Below, one piece after another: positions 9,201-21,060 of a stretch of DNA of 42,765 bases. Every line of letters begins with the position of its first letter. Position 1 is the first letter of the stretch. The notes under the pieces are model-generated. The model searched no databases and was not told the DNA's origin. It saw only the letters and a program-made list of their open reading frames with translations. A program made the translations under genes and the position numbers. Location: NCBI GenBank assembly GCA_947624815.1, contig CANQME010000011.1:1-42765 (forward strand), written 5' to 3'. This DNA is from an uncultured Lachnospiraceae bacterium. GTDB taxonomy: Bacteria > Bacillota > Clostridia > Lachnospirales > Lachnospiraceae.

Positions 9201-12200
9201 AGATGGAACCCGGGGCAACTGTGACCGTCAAAGCAACATATACAGTGACGCAGGAGGACATTGATAGCGAAGCGGAACTTAAGAATGTCGCGTTAGTAGA
9301 TGGTGATAACGGAACTGATCCGGATCCAGAACCAGAGATCTTGATTCCTGAGGAGAAGAGGGAATCAGGATTGACAGCCACGAAGACCTTGACGAATAGT
9401 GGAACTGGTGATCAAGGAGCCTTTAAGGTCGGTGAGACTGCGGAATTCGATATCACGGTGACAAATAGTGGCAACACGACACAAACGAATGTGATCGTGA
9501 CAGAAAAGCTGGCAGGCGCTACGATCATAGAAGGTAGTGGATATACCATTAATGAAGCAGGAGAGGCAGAAATTGAAAAGATAGAGCCTGGAAATTCTGT
9601 GACTGTGAAGGCAACTTATACAGTGCAGGCAGAGGATTTGGGAAAGGGCCTTCTGAATATTGCAACTGTAACGGGTGGAGAGGGAGTTACGCCTAATCCG
9701 CCTCCGGTACAGATTCCTTTAGTGGCGCGAAATTATAGTCTGGTGGTAACGAAAACAAAGAGCGAAGAAATAATGGAATCAAATGATGGCTGGTTATATA
9801 TTGATTACACAGTTACGGTCAAAAATAATGGAACGTTGCCATTGACGAATGTACAGATATCGGACGAAAAGTTTGGAGAGGGCATCTTGGTCGAAGAAGG
9901 TATTACTTATAAGAAGGAAGGTGATACATTAATATTTGATGCATTAAATGCAGATGAAAGTATTATCATCCACTATCCTTATTACCTAGCGGAGGAAGAT
10001 TTCGAAAAGGGATATGTTGTCAATGTAGTGCGTGCGAAAGCGAAGGAAGCAGGGCAAAGGACAGCCTCGACTTACACGGAATTGCCTGTTGCTGATTATA
10101 CCGTTTACAAAACGGTAACCGGTACAAACGGAGAGAATGGCAATGCTAAGGTCGGTGATAATCTGCTCTATACGGTAAAGATAACTAATACCGGTAAAGC
10201 CAGCCTCCACGGATATTTGACAGATATTTTCAGTAAGCCGATGGTGTTGGATGAGCTTAAGCTGGATCAAGAACAATCGACGCTGGGATGTGAACAGAAT
10301 GGAAATGCGATAACTATTCCAAAGGGCGGTGAGGCAGTACTGACAGCAGCATATACGGTAAAAGATGAGGATAGAGGCACCACCCTCAAGAATACCGTTA
10401 GCTTTACAGATTCCAGGGGCGCAAAATCAGAAAATGCTTTTGTCGAGACCTTAGTTGACGACCCGAAATTTACGGTTAAAAAGTCTGTCCAGAATGAAGA
10501 CACTTCTGCAGGCGCATTTTGTGTAGGCGAGACGATCAAGTATAGTATTGTGATAGAGAATACTGGCAATGTGACGCTGAACGATCTGACTGTCACAGAT
10601 GATAAATTCGGCTCTAAAGTAGAAGTAACAGGAGATGTAACCTGGAAAAAGAATGAAAGCAGCGACGGGGCGAAGGTAGAGTCGCTTATGATTTTTGGGC
10701 TTGAACCGAGGGAAAGCGCGGTTATCAGTTATTCTTATACTGTAACAGAAGAGGACGTTAAGCAGGAAGAAGATGGGAATAAAGGATTCGTAAAGAATAC
10801 GGTAACAGTTCAAAAAGATAGTATACAAGAAACCGATACAGTGATTACCGAAACTGAGGAGGAGCCCCCAAGCTTAAAGGCAGAGAAAAAACTGACAAAT
10901 AAAGGTACTGCCGATAATGGCAGCTTCAAAGCTGGAGAAACGGCAGAATTTGATATTTTAGTTACTAATAACGGCAATGTCACTCAGAGCAACGTAACAG
11001 TAACTGAACAACTGGAGAATGCAGTGATAGTGGCGGGAGAGGGCTATACCATTAATGAGGCTGGCCAGGCCATCATCAATAACATGGCCCCTGACACCCA
11101 AGTGGTCGTGAAGGCTGAGTATACAGTGACTCCGGAAGACATTGCCTCAGGTAAAGAATTAAAGAACATAGCAGTAATAAGCGGAGAAGGAACTGATCCA
11201 GAAACCCCAGAAGTGGTTATTCCGACAGAGAAAGCGAATCCTCATCTTTTGGTGACAAAGCGAATTGTCGGTTTCGGAACGGATGGCTATACCCTTGGCA
11301 GTGAGATTACGTATAAGATCATTGTCAGAAATACGGGCAATGTGGCGCTTCACAATGTAACCGTGACAGATGATAAGGTGACTTTATCAGGTGAAAAACA
11401 GAAGGTTGAAACCCTATCGGAAAGTACAGGGGAGATAACTTCAGGAGAAGACGGGATACATATTACTGTTCTGAATCCTGGGGAAGAAGTGACGATCAGC
11501 GATATCAAGTATATTGTGACAGAAGAGGATATCGAGAGTGGAACGATTGAGAATATTGCGATAGCTACGGGTACGACTTTTCAACAAGAAACGGTAACAG
11601 CGAAGGATTCTGCGACCGCGCACACGGAGGCAGTTAATAAGCATCTGACGGTCACAAAGACGACGACTAGTACGCCGAAGAATGGTACTGCGTATGCGTT
11701 GGGTGAGACGATCAATTACAGCATCATTGTAACGAACGATGGCAATCTGACGGTTAATGATATCAAAGTAATGGATGAATTAACCGGTAATGTAGAAGAT
11801 GCTGCTTGGACGATTGAAAGTCTTAAGCCTGGTGATCAAAAGACTTTTGTGACATCTTATATTGTATCGGAAGAAGACATTGAGAGCGGAAAGGTTATCA
11901 ATGTGGCGACAGCGGAGGCTGATGAAACGGAGGTAGAGCCTGGCCGTACAGAAGATCCTACAGTTGCTGCGACTCCTGCGCTTGGTGTTGAGAAAACTGT
12001 GACCAGTGGTCCGGCGAATGGAACAGCCTACGCACTTGGTGAAAAAGTTACCTATAATATCGTGGTGAAGAACACGGGCAATGTGACGTTGAACGATGTT
12101 ACAGTGCGTGATCGCGTTACCGGGCTGAGCAAAGAAATCGGTTCGCTTAAACCGGGAGCTTCGGATGAGTCTTCTACATCCTATGTAATCACGGAAGACG

Positions 12201-15200
12201 ATATTATCAAAGGATCTTTCACGAATACAGCATATGCAACCGGCAAAGATCCGAATGGTAAATACGTGTATGCCGATGGTGCGGCAACCGTCCAGACTGA
12301 GGCCATGAATCCGAAGCTGTCTGTGACCAAGCGGCTGGTAGGGACTAATACTGCTGATCTTGGGGAGAAACTTACATTTAAGATTATTGTTAAGAATGAA
12401 GGGAATGTACCCCTGAAGGACATTGCAGTAACGGATGAATTGGTTTGGGGAAATTTGGCTAAATATACGATTCCGCTATTGAAGGTTGGAGAAGAGTACG
12501 AGATTAAGGATCTGCAATATACGGTGACGGAAGCTGACATATTAGCCGGAAGAATCGTGAATACGGCAGAAGCTGTTGGAAAGGCTCCTAACGGTGATGC
12601 TGTTAGCGGTAAGGATTCTGTTGTGGCAGCTTCGGCTGACGCGCGCGGACATCTGACGGTAATAAAGACTGTGACCGGTTCGCCGAGGAATGGTAGTGCC
12701 TATGAACTTGGTGAAAAAGTTGCCTATGAAGTAACAGTCATAAATGACGGTAATGTGACGATCCGGGATATCAAAGTAATAGATGAACTAACCGGTAATG
12801 AAGGTGGGAATGCCTTGTCGGTTGACAGCCTTATGCCTGGAGAGTCAAAAACATTTGAAACATCGTATGAGGTAGTCGAAGATGATCTGCTCGCAGGTAA
12901 AGTGGTCAATGTGGCGACGGCAACCGGCAAAGATCATTTAGATAGGGAAGTTGCGTCAACGCCAGGAAAGGCAGAGGCTGCAACCCAGAAGCCTGCACCA
13001 AGCCTGTTTGTTGAGAAAACAGCGAATGTGTCAGCAGGCGCGAAGCTGAATCAAGAGATTACCTATACCATTACGGTAACGAATAACGGCAATGTAACGG
13101 TTAAGAACGTAACGGTAACGGATCCATTGACCGATACGAGTGAAGTCATTGGTGATATGGCTCCTGGAGCTCAAAAATCGGTTTCCGTATCATATACGGT
13201 GACAGAGGCGGACATTCTGGCTGGAAAGATAAATAATACTGCGACGGCAACAGGAACGACTCCGAATGACGGGAAGGTAATTGCTGATGCCTCCGTAGAA
13301 GTGAGGACAGAGGATGCGGCTCCAGAACTGTCTTTGGAGAAGTATGTTCGCAAAACCAATACAGGTTATGATGTAGGCGATACAGTTCACTTTAGCATTT
13401 ATGTGAAGAATACGGGCAATGTGACATTGACGAATGTGACTGTGACAGATGAACTGACCGCCGGTAAGTGGTTGGTCGGCAGTCTTGCTCCGGGTGAACG
13501 GAAAAAGATTGATTCGGAGACTGAAGACGTATGCTCAGCGGAATATGTTGTGACTGCGGATGACATTCGTGCAGGAGGGTTCAAGAATACAGCGAATGCG
13601 ACGGCGACAGCTCCAGATGGGAAGGAGCAGAGAGCGACAGCTGAGGTATCAGTGTATACAGCAGTTCCGAATGGTCATGTCACTCTGTCGAAGGAGACGA
13701 ACAGTATACCAAAGAACGGTTCTGCCTATGCGTTGGGTGAGACAATTACATACAGTATCACGGCGACAAATGACGGTAATCTAACGTTGACGGATATCAC
13801 AGTGACAGATGAACTGACCGGCGATAAGTGGATGATTGAGAGTCTTGAGCCGGGGGATAGCCGGACGTTTACGGCGTCGTATACTGTAACCGCAAAAGAT
13901 ATAGCGAATGGTTCTGTGGTGAACGAAGTTACCGGACAAACAGAGGATCCTGATGATCCCGAAGTCCCGGTGGATCCCGGAACAACAGAAGACAAGACGG
14001 AAGAAGCGAAACCGGGGCTGACGGTTACTAAGCGTGTATTTGGTTCGAATTATGGTTATAACACCGGTGATCAGATCAGATATCGTGTAATTGTCGAGAA
14101 TACAGGCAATGTGGATCTGGAGAACGTAACGGTGACGGATGAACTGACAGGCGATACATGGACGATAGAGACGCTTGAACAGGGTGGAAGTAGGGATTTC
14201 GAGACGAAGCCGTATACGGTGACGGATGAAGACGTAATCAAGGGAACTGCTGAGAATGTGGCTGAAGCAACGGGCACTGCGCCAGATGGGACAGAAACGG
14301 AAGGCAGTGCGAAACTGTCGGTTGAGACCGTTGAGCCGAACGGACATCTGACTGTTGAGAAAACGACACTCAGTACACCGTCAGACGGCATCGGTTATGC
14401 CCTTGGCGAGTCGATTGTTTACAGTATTAAGGTGGTAAATGACGGCAACCTGACAGTGAAGAATATCACAGTAACGGATGAGCTGACTGGCAATACAGGA
14501 GAGAATGCATGGACGATTGAGAGCCTTGAACCGGGCGCTTCAGAGGTGTTTACAGCAGTCTATGTTGTGACTGCAGAGGATATCTTAAAGGGAAGTGTGT
14601 CGAATGAGGCGACAGCAACAGGAACCAGCCCCGATCCCGACGAGCCGGATGTTCCCGTAGATCCTGGCAGGGATGATGAGCCTACAGCGGCTCCGAGCCC
14701 GTCTCTGCAGGTGACGAAAAGAATTCGGGGAGCAAGCGGTCCGTACGGAGCCGGTGATACAATTACGTTTGGTATTACGGTAGAGAATACCGGAAATGTG
14801 CCGTTGGATGTAGTTGTGGAGGATGAGAAAACAGGAAATGTAGGAAGCAATGCGGTACAACTTACGGATCCGTTGCAGCCGTTACAGCCCGGAGAGTCCA
14901 GAAAGACATTCGTGGATTATACAGTAACAGAGGCGGATATCCTGGAAGGAGATATTGAAAACGTTGCAGTGGCGACAGGCACTGTACCTGGTAATGATAA
15001 TCTGCGAACAACGGCCATGGATAATGCACATGCGTCGACAGTGCTGAAGAACGGTCATTTGACTGTGAAGAAGGAAACGACCAGCAGACCTGCAAATGGG
15101 TCGGAATACCGGTGCGGTGAGACCATTACCTATGAAGTAACGGTGATTAACGATGGAAACCTGACGATCACGGATATTACAGTTACAGATGAACTGACCG

Positions 15201-18200
15201 GTGACAGTTGGACGGTTGGTAGTCTTGCGCCTGGTGATAGCGAGACATTTACGGCTTCCCATATGGTGACAGAGGACGACATTCTTAACGGACAATATGT
15301 GAAGAATGTGGCAACGGCTATAGGAACCAGTCCGGATCCAGATAAGCCGAGTGTACCTGTAGAGCCAGGAGAGACAGAGGATCTGATTGTCCCGAAGAAT
15401 GGCCATTTGACTATTTCGAAGGAGACAACCAGCACGCCACAGAATGGTACCACATATGCGCTGGGTGAGACGATCACGTACAGCGTTACTGCGACAAATG
15501 ACGGCAATCTTACGCTGACAGATATCACAGTGACAGATGAACTGACCGGCGATGAATGGACAATTGAGAGTCTTGAGCCGGGAGCCAATGAAACGTTTAC
15601 TGCGGAGCATGTGGTAACGGAAGAAGACGTGCTCGCAGGCAGCGTGAAGAACGTAGCGACTGCGATAGGAACCAGTCCGGATCCGAACAAGCCAGAAGTA
15701 CCGGTGACGCCTGGAGTGAAGGAAGTACCGACCATGACACAGAGCCCCAGCATCTTTGTGGAAAAGACAGCGGATAAGACTACTGGAGTGATGTTAGGGG
15801 AATCGGTTACTTACACCATCACGGTAACAAACAATGGAAATGTGACGATCAGTGATATTACGGTTACGGATGAACTGACAGGAAACACTGATGAGAACGC
15901 CTGGAAGGTCGAAAGTCTTGCACCTGGAAAACAGGAGACGTTTACCGCGTCCCATATAGTGACAGAGGATGATATACTGAAAGGCGAGATCACGAACACG
16001 GCGAACGCAGAAGGAAAAGCTCCGAATGGCGCTACGGTGAAAGGAACAGCGAGTGTTAAGGTAGAGCCAAAGGATAAATCCGCACATGCAACCATCACGA
16101 AGACGACAACCAGTACGCCGAAGGATGGAACTGCGTATGGGCTGGGTGAGACGATCACTTACGTTATTACGGTGGTGAATGACGGGAATCTGACATTGAC
16201 AAACGTGGTGGTGAAGGATGAACTGACGAAAGCGGAATGGACGATTAATAGTCTTGCTCCAGGCGAGAGCCGAGAGTTGCGAACCAGCTATGTTGTGTTG
16301 GAAAAGGATATTCGAAATGGAAAGGTAGTCAACGTAGCTGCGGCGACAGGAACGAGCCCAGATCCTGAGATCAAGCCGACAATTGAACCGGGACATACAG
16401 AAGATCCGACTGAGAAGAAGAATGGTCATCTGACCGTCACAAAGACGACAACCAGCACGCCGGGAAATACTGAGGCATATGTGCTGGGGGAGAAGATTAC
16501 CTATGAGATTACTGTGACTAACGATGGCAATCTGACACTTGCAAATGTAGTTGTGACGGATGAACTGACCGGCGATGAGTGGACGATTCCGAGTCTTGCA
16601 CCGAAAGCCAGTGAGACCTTTACTGCAGAGTATGTGGTAACGGAAGAAGATGTCCTTAGCGGAAGCGTAATAAACGAGGCAACGGCGACAGGAATCAGTC
16701 CTGATCCGGAGAAGCCGGTAGTACCGGTAGAACCCGGAGAGAAGGAAGACCCGACTGAGCCGAAGAATGGACATCTGACCATTGCAAAGGAAACAACCAG
16801 TAATCCGGAGAACGGAGAAACATATGCGCTGGGCGAGACGATTACCTATGAAATCACAGTAACAAATGATGGTAATCTGTCGTTGACAAATGTGGTCGTG
16901 ACGGACGAACTGACGAATTCGGAATGGACAATTAATAGCATGGCTCCTGGTGAGAGCCGCAAGTTGTTGACCAGCTATAAGGTAAAAGAAAAGGATATTC
17001 GTGCGGGGAGTGTAGTCAATGAAGCCACGGCAAGAGGAACCAGCCCGGATCCGGATCAACCGGCAGTACCGGTGGATCCCGGTAAGACAGAAGACCGGAC
17101 TGAGCCGAAGAATGGTCATCTGACCATTTCTAAGACGACAACCAGCAGTCCGGAGAACGGAGAGGCATATGTGCTGGGCGAGACGATCACGTACAGCATT
17201 ACGGCGACGAATGACGGGAATCTGACGCTGACAGGTATTACGGTGACGGATGAACTGACTGGTAATGTAGGAGAGAACGCCTGGACAATCGAGAGTCTTG
17301 AACCGGGAGCCAGCGAGACGTTTACAGCTGAGCATGTGGTAACGGAGGCTGACGTCCTCGCAGGCAGTGTAAAGAACGTAGCGACGGCGACGGGAACGAG
17401 TCCTGATTCGGAGAAACCGGAAGTACCGGTGGATCCCGGAAAGAAGGAAGATCCGACCGCGCCGAAGAATGGCCATCTGACTATTTCGAAGGAAACAACT
17501 AGTACACCGCAGAATGGTATCACATATGCTTTGGGCGAGACGATCACGTACAGCATCACGGCGACGAATGACGGCAATTTGACACTGACTGGTATTACGG
17601 TAACGGATGAACTGACTGGCAATGTAGGAGAGAACGCCTGGACAATTGAGAGTCTTGAACCGGGAGCCAGTGAGACATTTACCGCAGAATATGTTGTAAC
17701 AGAGGCTGACGTCCACGCAGGCAGCGTGAAGAACGAAGCGACGGCGACAGGAACCAGCCCGGATCCGGAGAAACCGGAGGTACCGGTAGTACCGGGCGAG
17801 AAGGAAGTCCCGGTTGAAAAGCAAGGGCCGAGCCTGAATGTGATCAAGACGGCAAGCAAGGCGGAAGGCGCTGTGCTGGATGAGGAGATCGCGTATGAGA
17901 TCGCGGTTACGAATAACGGAAATGTGACCATAGCCAATATCACCGTTTCGGATCCGCTGACCGGATTGGAAGAGCCGATCGGAACTCTCGAACCGGGCGG
18001 GCAGAGAACGGTAACGACGAATTATACGATCACCGCGGAGGATGTAGAGCGTGAGCAGGTCGTGAATACGGCAGTCGCTGTCGGTATGGCTCCGGATAAT
18101 CAGGAAGTCACTGCTAATGGCAGCGCGACGGTCAGGACGACGGCCGCGACAACACCTGGCGGAGAGACGCCTACGCCTCCTGGCGGAGAGACACCGACGC

Positions 18201-18736
18201 CTCCTGGCGGCGGAGAGACGCCCACGAATCCTGAAGGCGAGACGCCTACGAATCCGGGCGGTGGTGAGACACCTACGAATCCTGAAGGTGAAACGCCCAC
18301 GAATCCAGGCGGTGAAACGCCGACGAATCCGGGCGGTGAGACGCCCACGAATCCGGGTGGCGGAACGCCTACGAATCCCGGCGGTGGGACATCGATCCCG
18401 AGCGGCAATCTGACGCCGGTGAATCCCGGCAGCGGAAGCACGGCGGGATCGGGAGCGGCCGGAACGACAGGAACGACTGACACAACCGGCACAACCGGAA
18501 CGACGACTTCGATTCCGGACGGAGGCGTACCGCTGACGAGTATGCCGGATAATCCGGTGCCGCTGGCAGACATGCCGATGGATGAGCTGGTGACGATCCT
18601 GGATGAGGATGTGCCTCTGAGCGCACTGCCGCAGACCGGCGACGCGGGAGCCCTGGGAAGCCTGTTCGGGCTGCTGGCGACGCTGACCGGACTCGGAGGA
18701 GCCCTGCTGATGCGGCGGAAGGAAGAGGACGAGTAA
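6241..18736 (+). CDS. Giant LPXTG-anchored repeat adhesin, frameshifted (OFF) at a poly-G tract
   Basis: A cell-wall-anchored surface protein of about 4,164 residues once the frame is restored. The ATG at 6241 has GAGGAGG before it and begins a signal peptide (MKALTGFRRHILSRIVAGML, cleavage near VSYAAES). In the sequence as given, this frame stops after 68 residues (TGA ending at 6447), because eight G at 6418-6425 put it one base out of register with the long frame; seven G give ...STEELGGVSAQSEDEAEP. Domains by restored residue: acidic Glu/Asp/Thr-rich stalk about 62-260; two related modules of about 140 residues (to about 543), each starting GxxxVxxHAExGxLPxDxKM; a unique segment to about 677; 28 DUF11-like beta-sandwich repeats to about 3967; a Pro/Gly/Thr-rich wall-spanning region; LPQTG at 18626-18640, a hydrophobic helix and an RRKEEDE tail. 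The sortase gene follows. Probably adhesive or a stalk; the ligand is unknown. Confidence 0.88.
6418..6425 (+). repeat. Poly-G (8) tract, probable phase-variation switch
   Basis: An uninterrupted run of eight G lies inside codons 60-62 of the adhesin, just after the signal peptide. Seven or ten G would join the signal-peptide frame to the 12.3-kb frame; eight gives a 68-residue truncated product. Position and length fit slipped-strand phase variation. A sequencing or assembly length error is the main alternative. Confidence 0.75.
7026..7870 (+). repeat. Two-copy ~140-residue module in the adhesin N-terminus
   Basis: Two homologous segments, about 7026-7440 and 7441-7870. Shared landmarks are HAEAGVLPNDVKM / HAEPGILPADAKM, the GDVTVT strand, GIDWT / GINWT, DDNEIE / EDNQIEQI, and SFSVYALAMG / HFSTYAVALD. 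They appear to be beta-rich domains preceding the repeat array. I do not recognise a named family with confidence. Confidence 0.7.
8271..18142 (+). repeat. Array of 28 DUF11-like repeats
   Basis: By eye I count 28 domains of about 105-130 residues, each with xLxVxKxxT, LGExITYxIxVxNxGNxTLxxVxVxDELTG, SLxPGxSxTFxxxYxVTxxDI and GxVxNxATAxG signatures. This is the DUF11 / B_ant_repeat (TIGR01451) pattern. Two classes intermix: one opens PSLxVxK, and one opens GHLTxxKxTTSxPxNG and ends TSPDPxxPxVPVxPGxxED. The last GHLT units (about 17,105-17,810) are the most alike, which suggests recent duplication. The repetition also creates long reverse-strand open frames that are not genes. Confidence 0.85.
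18148..18410 (+). repeat. Pro/Gly/Thr short repeats in the wall-spanning region
   Basis: Short in-frame repeats encode GGETPTPP, GGETPTNP and EGETPTNP units, with an 8- to 9-residue period. This is the usual flexible cell-wall-spanning segment before a sortase signal. The unit number is likely to vary. Confidence 0.8.
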
Positions 18737-18767
18737 GGAATACGGACATAAAACACGGCATCATGGT

Positions 18768-18792
18768 ACAGGGGCGGCTATGCCGCCCCTGT
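18768..18792 (+). terminator. Strong hairpin between adhesin and sortase genes
   Basis: A perfect 11-bp stem, ACAGGGGCGGC / GCCGCCCCTGT, with a three-base loop, followed by only three T. It probably acts as a leaky terminator or mRNA-stabilising hairpin that lowers sortase expression relative to the adhesin. Confidence 0.6.
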
Positions 18793-18836
18793 TTGCAAAG
18801 ATGGAGCCGTGATGAGGAAAGGGAGGAAGAGATCGT

Positions 18837-19712
18837 ATGAAGAAGCGGTTTAGGAGACGGTTCTGGACGTTGGCGGCGGTCGTATGCGCGGCGGGGGCCG
18901 TGTGGTTCGCCGTGTCGCTTGTGAAGACGCTGGCCGGGTACCGGAAGGGGGACGAGGATATCCAGAAGATCTATGCGCTGATGGAGGACTCGGCAAAGAC
19001 TGCGGGAAGCGCCGCGGGGACGGCCGGAGAGGCTGTGGAGAGCGGTGCGGATGAGGACGCCGGGGGCGCGGACGGCGCCGGCGCGCAGGGACAGGTCTTA
19101 AGCGAGGAGGACCGGATGCGGCTGGCCGCTTACCGGGCGCTGCAGGAGCAGAACGGCGATGTGGTTGGCTGGATCCGGATCGACGGGACGGAGATCGATT
19201 ATCCGGTGATGCAGACGCCGGAGGAGCCGGATTATTACCTGCACCGGAGCTTTGAGGGGGAGGAATCGTCCTATGGGATGATCTATCTGGACGGCCGGTG
19301 CGTGATCGGGGAGAGCCTGAATTACATGATCTACGGGCATCATATGCGGAACGGCTCCATGTTCGCGGCTCTGGAGGAGTATAAGTCGGAGGAGTTCTGG
19401 AGACAGCATCCGACGATTCATTTCGACACGCTTGACGAGCTCGGCGAGTATGAGGTGATCGGCGTGATCCGGATCCCTGCGGGGGAGATCGGGGAGGATT
19501 TTCTAAAGCTTCTGCGCGCGGGGGACGAGGAGGAGTACCGGGCCTTTGTCGGCTACGTGAAGAAGAACGGGTATTACGACACGGGCGTGGAGGCGGAATG
19601 GCCGCGGCAGCTGATTACACTGACGACCTGCGAATATACGGTGAGGAACGGGCGCCTGCTGGTAGTTGCGGGGAAAAATATGGAAATATACGGCGCAAAT
19701 GCGGCCCCGTGA
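18837..19712 (+). CDS. Class B sortase
   Basis: A 291-residue membrane-anchored transpeptidase that should cut LPXTG-type signals and join the protein to peptidoglycan. An N-terminal basic stretch and membrane helix (TLAAVVCAAGAVWFAVSLV, about 12-30) are followed by a low-complexity Gly/Ala/Asp linker (about 55-80) and the sortase barrel. The catalytic triad is visible as H168 in YGHHM, C265 in TLTTCEYT and R273 in NGRLLVV. The barrel opens VGWIRIDGTEIDYPVMQ, and the long segment between His and Cys is typical of class B. A GGAGG site precedes the start. It is 100 bp after the adhesin, so the adhesin LPQTG is its obvious substrate. Confidence 0.92.
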   Translation: MKKRFRRRFWTLAAVVCAAGAVWFAVSLVKTLAGYRKGDEDIQKIYALMEDSAKTAGSAAGTAGEAVESGADEDAGGADGAGAQGQVLSEEDRMRLAAYRALQEQNGDVVGWIRIDGTEIDYPVMQTPEEPDYYLHRSFEGEESSYGMIYLDGRCVIGESLNYMIYGHHMRNGSMFAALEEYKSEEFWRQHPTIHFDTLDELGEYEVIGVIRIPAGEIGEDFLKLLRAGDEEEYRAFVGYVKKNGYYDTGVEAEWPRQLITLTTCEYTVRNGRLLVVAGKNMEIYGANAAP

Positions 19713-19741
19713 TTGACAAATCATGGATTCTTCCGTATAAT
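19713..19741 (+). promoter_or_regulatory. Consensus promoter of the CNNM gene pair
   Basis: TTGACA (19713-19718), 17 bases, TATAAT (19736-19741): a perfect vegetative promoter starting on the base after the sortase stop codon. It makes the downstream pair a separate transcription unit. Confidence 0.85.
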
Positions 19742-19797
19742 GATTACATCTTTACCCAAAGAAAGGCGTATTTAAGAAAGGCAAGGTGGTTTTTCCA

Positions 19798-21060
19798 ATG
19801 GAAGGGGACAGTTGGATATCCCTAATCCTGATCGTTGTTTTGCTTATGATGGGCGCGTATTTCGCTTCCAGCGAGATTGCCCTCAGTTCAGTCAATAAAG
19901 TTCGTATCCGTCTGCTGGCGGACAAGGGCGACCGTGGGGCGAAGAATGTCCAGTACATTCTGGATCACTTCGACAAGGCTCTGTCCACCATCCTTATCGG
20001 CAATAATCTATCGCATATCCTTGCATCCTCCATCACTACGGTCTGGGCGGCCCGGATGTGGGGCACCAACGCTGTGGCGGCCACGACGCTGGTGCTTACG
20101 GTAGTCGTGTTCTTTTTCGCGGAGCTGCTTCCCAAAAGTGTGGCGAAAAAATATTCGGAGCATTTCTCTCAGATGATCGCGGGATCTCTGATCCTGTTCA
20201 TGCGCCTGTGCACGCCGTTTTCCTTTCTGCTGACGGCCATCGGGAATGTGGCTGCGAACCTGATCGGCGGCGGGGAAGGCGCCGTGACGGAGGACGAGTT
20301 CTATGACATGGTGGAGAATATCGCGGAGGAAGGCGGCCTGGAGACGGAGAAGGGCGAGCTGGTACAGTCCGCCCTCAGCTTCGGAGACCATATCGTAGAC
20401 GATATCCTGACGGTGCGGGTGGACGTGGAGGCCATCGACGACGGCGACAGCGTGGAGGAGATCCTTGCGCATATCCGCTCGGTGCGTCATTCCCGTATGC
20501 CGGTTTACCATGATTCCATCGACAATGTGGTGGGCGTGCTGTCCTGCCGCAGGTTTGTGAAGGCGTATCTGAAGGACGGGGACCGGGTGGACATCCACCA
20601 GGTCATGGATCCGCCGTTTTTCGTCCACGGAAGTACGGAGATCGCGGATCTTCTGCCGGCCATGAACCGCAGGAAGGCCAGCATGGCCATCGTCACCGAC
20701 GACTACGGCGGGGTGGAAGGCGTGGTCACGGTGGAGGACATGCTGGAGGAGCTGGTCGGCGATATCTGGGACGAGGACGACGAGGTGGTGGAGAGCTTCG
20801 TGCAGATCGACGGTCACACCTGGGATGTGGATGCTTCGATGAGCATCGACGACTGCTTCGACCGGATGGGCTATGACGACTATGACGAGGACGAGGTGGC
20901 GCACAGGAACATGGTAAGCCTGGCCTACGCCGCCTTTGACAATATTCCCCGGCAGGGGGACAGCTTCGACTACCGGGATCTGCATATTACGATCCAGAAG
21001 ATGGAGAAGCGGCGCATCCGCGTCCTGCGGATCGTGAGGGAGGAGGCGAAGGCGGAATGA
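19798..21060 (+). CDS. CNNM/CorC-HlyC family membrane protein (DUF21-CBS-CorC), first paralogue
   Basis: A 420-residue integral membrane protein of the UPF0053 / CNNM family, associated with Mg2+ or other divalent cation transport and formerly annotated as 'hemolysin'. DUF21 membrane domain about 1-165 (ASSEIALSSVNKVRIRLLADKG, ILIGNNLSHILASSITT, FFAELLPKSVAKKY). A CBS-pair region follows at about 190-310 (HSRMPVYHDSIDNVVGVL, ASMAIVTDDYGGVEGVVTVE), then the C-terminal CorC_HlyC domain (WDVDASMSIDDCFD). The ATG at 19798 has AAGGTGG seven bases upstream, which favours it over a GTG four codons earlier. The next gene starts inside its last codons. Confidence 0.92.
   Translation: MEGDSWISLILIVVLLMMGAYFASSEIALSSVNKVRIRLLADKGDRGAKNVQYILDHFDKALSTILIGNNLSHILASSITTVWAARMWGTNAVAATTLVLTVVVFFFAELLPKSVAKKYSEHFSQMIAGSLILFMRLCTPFSFLLTAIGNVAANLIGGGEGAVTEDEFYDMVENIAEEGGLETEKGELVQSALSFGDHIVDDILTVRVDVEAIDDGDSVEEILAHIRSVRHSRMPVYHDSIDNVVGVLSCRRFVKAYLKDGDRVDIHQVMDPPFFVHGSTEIADLLPAMNRRKASMAIVTDDYGGVEGVVTVEDMLEELVGDIWDEDDEVVESFVQIDGHTWDVDASMSIDDCFDRMGYDDYDEDEVAHRNMVSLAYAAFDNIPRQGDSFDYRDLHITIQKMEKRRIRVLRIVREEAKAE

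Noticed and set aside
15794-17824. A 676-codon open frame on the minus strand within the adhesin
   Set aside because: It mirrors the repeat periodicity of the sense strand, has no start signal, and matches no family. It is a by-product of the repetitive forward gene.
8271-18142. CRISPR-like repetition
   Set aside because: The repeat period is 300-390 bp and codes for protein domains; there are no short identical direct repeats with unique spacers.
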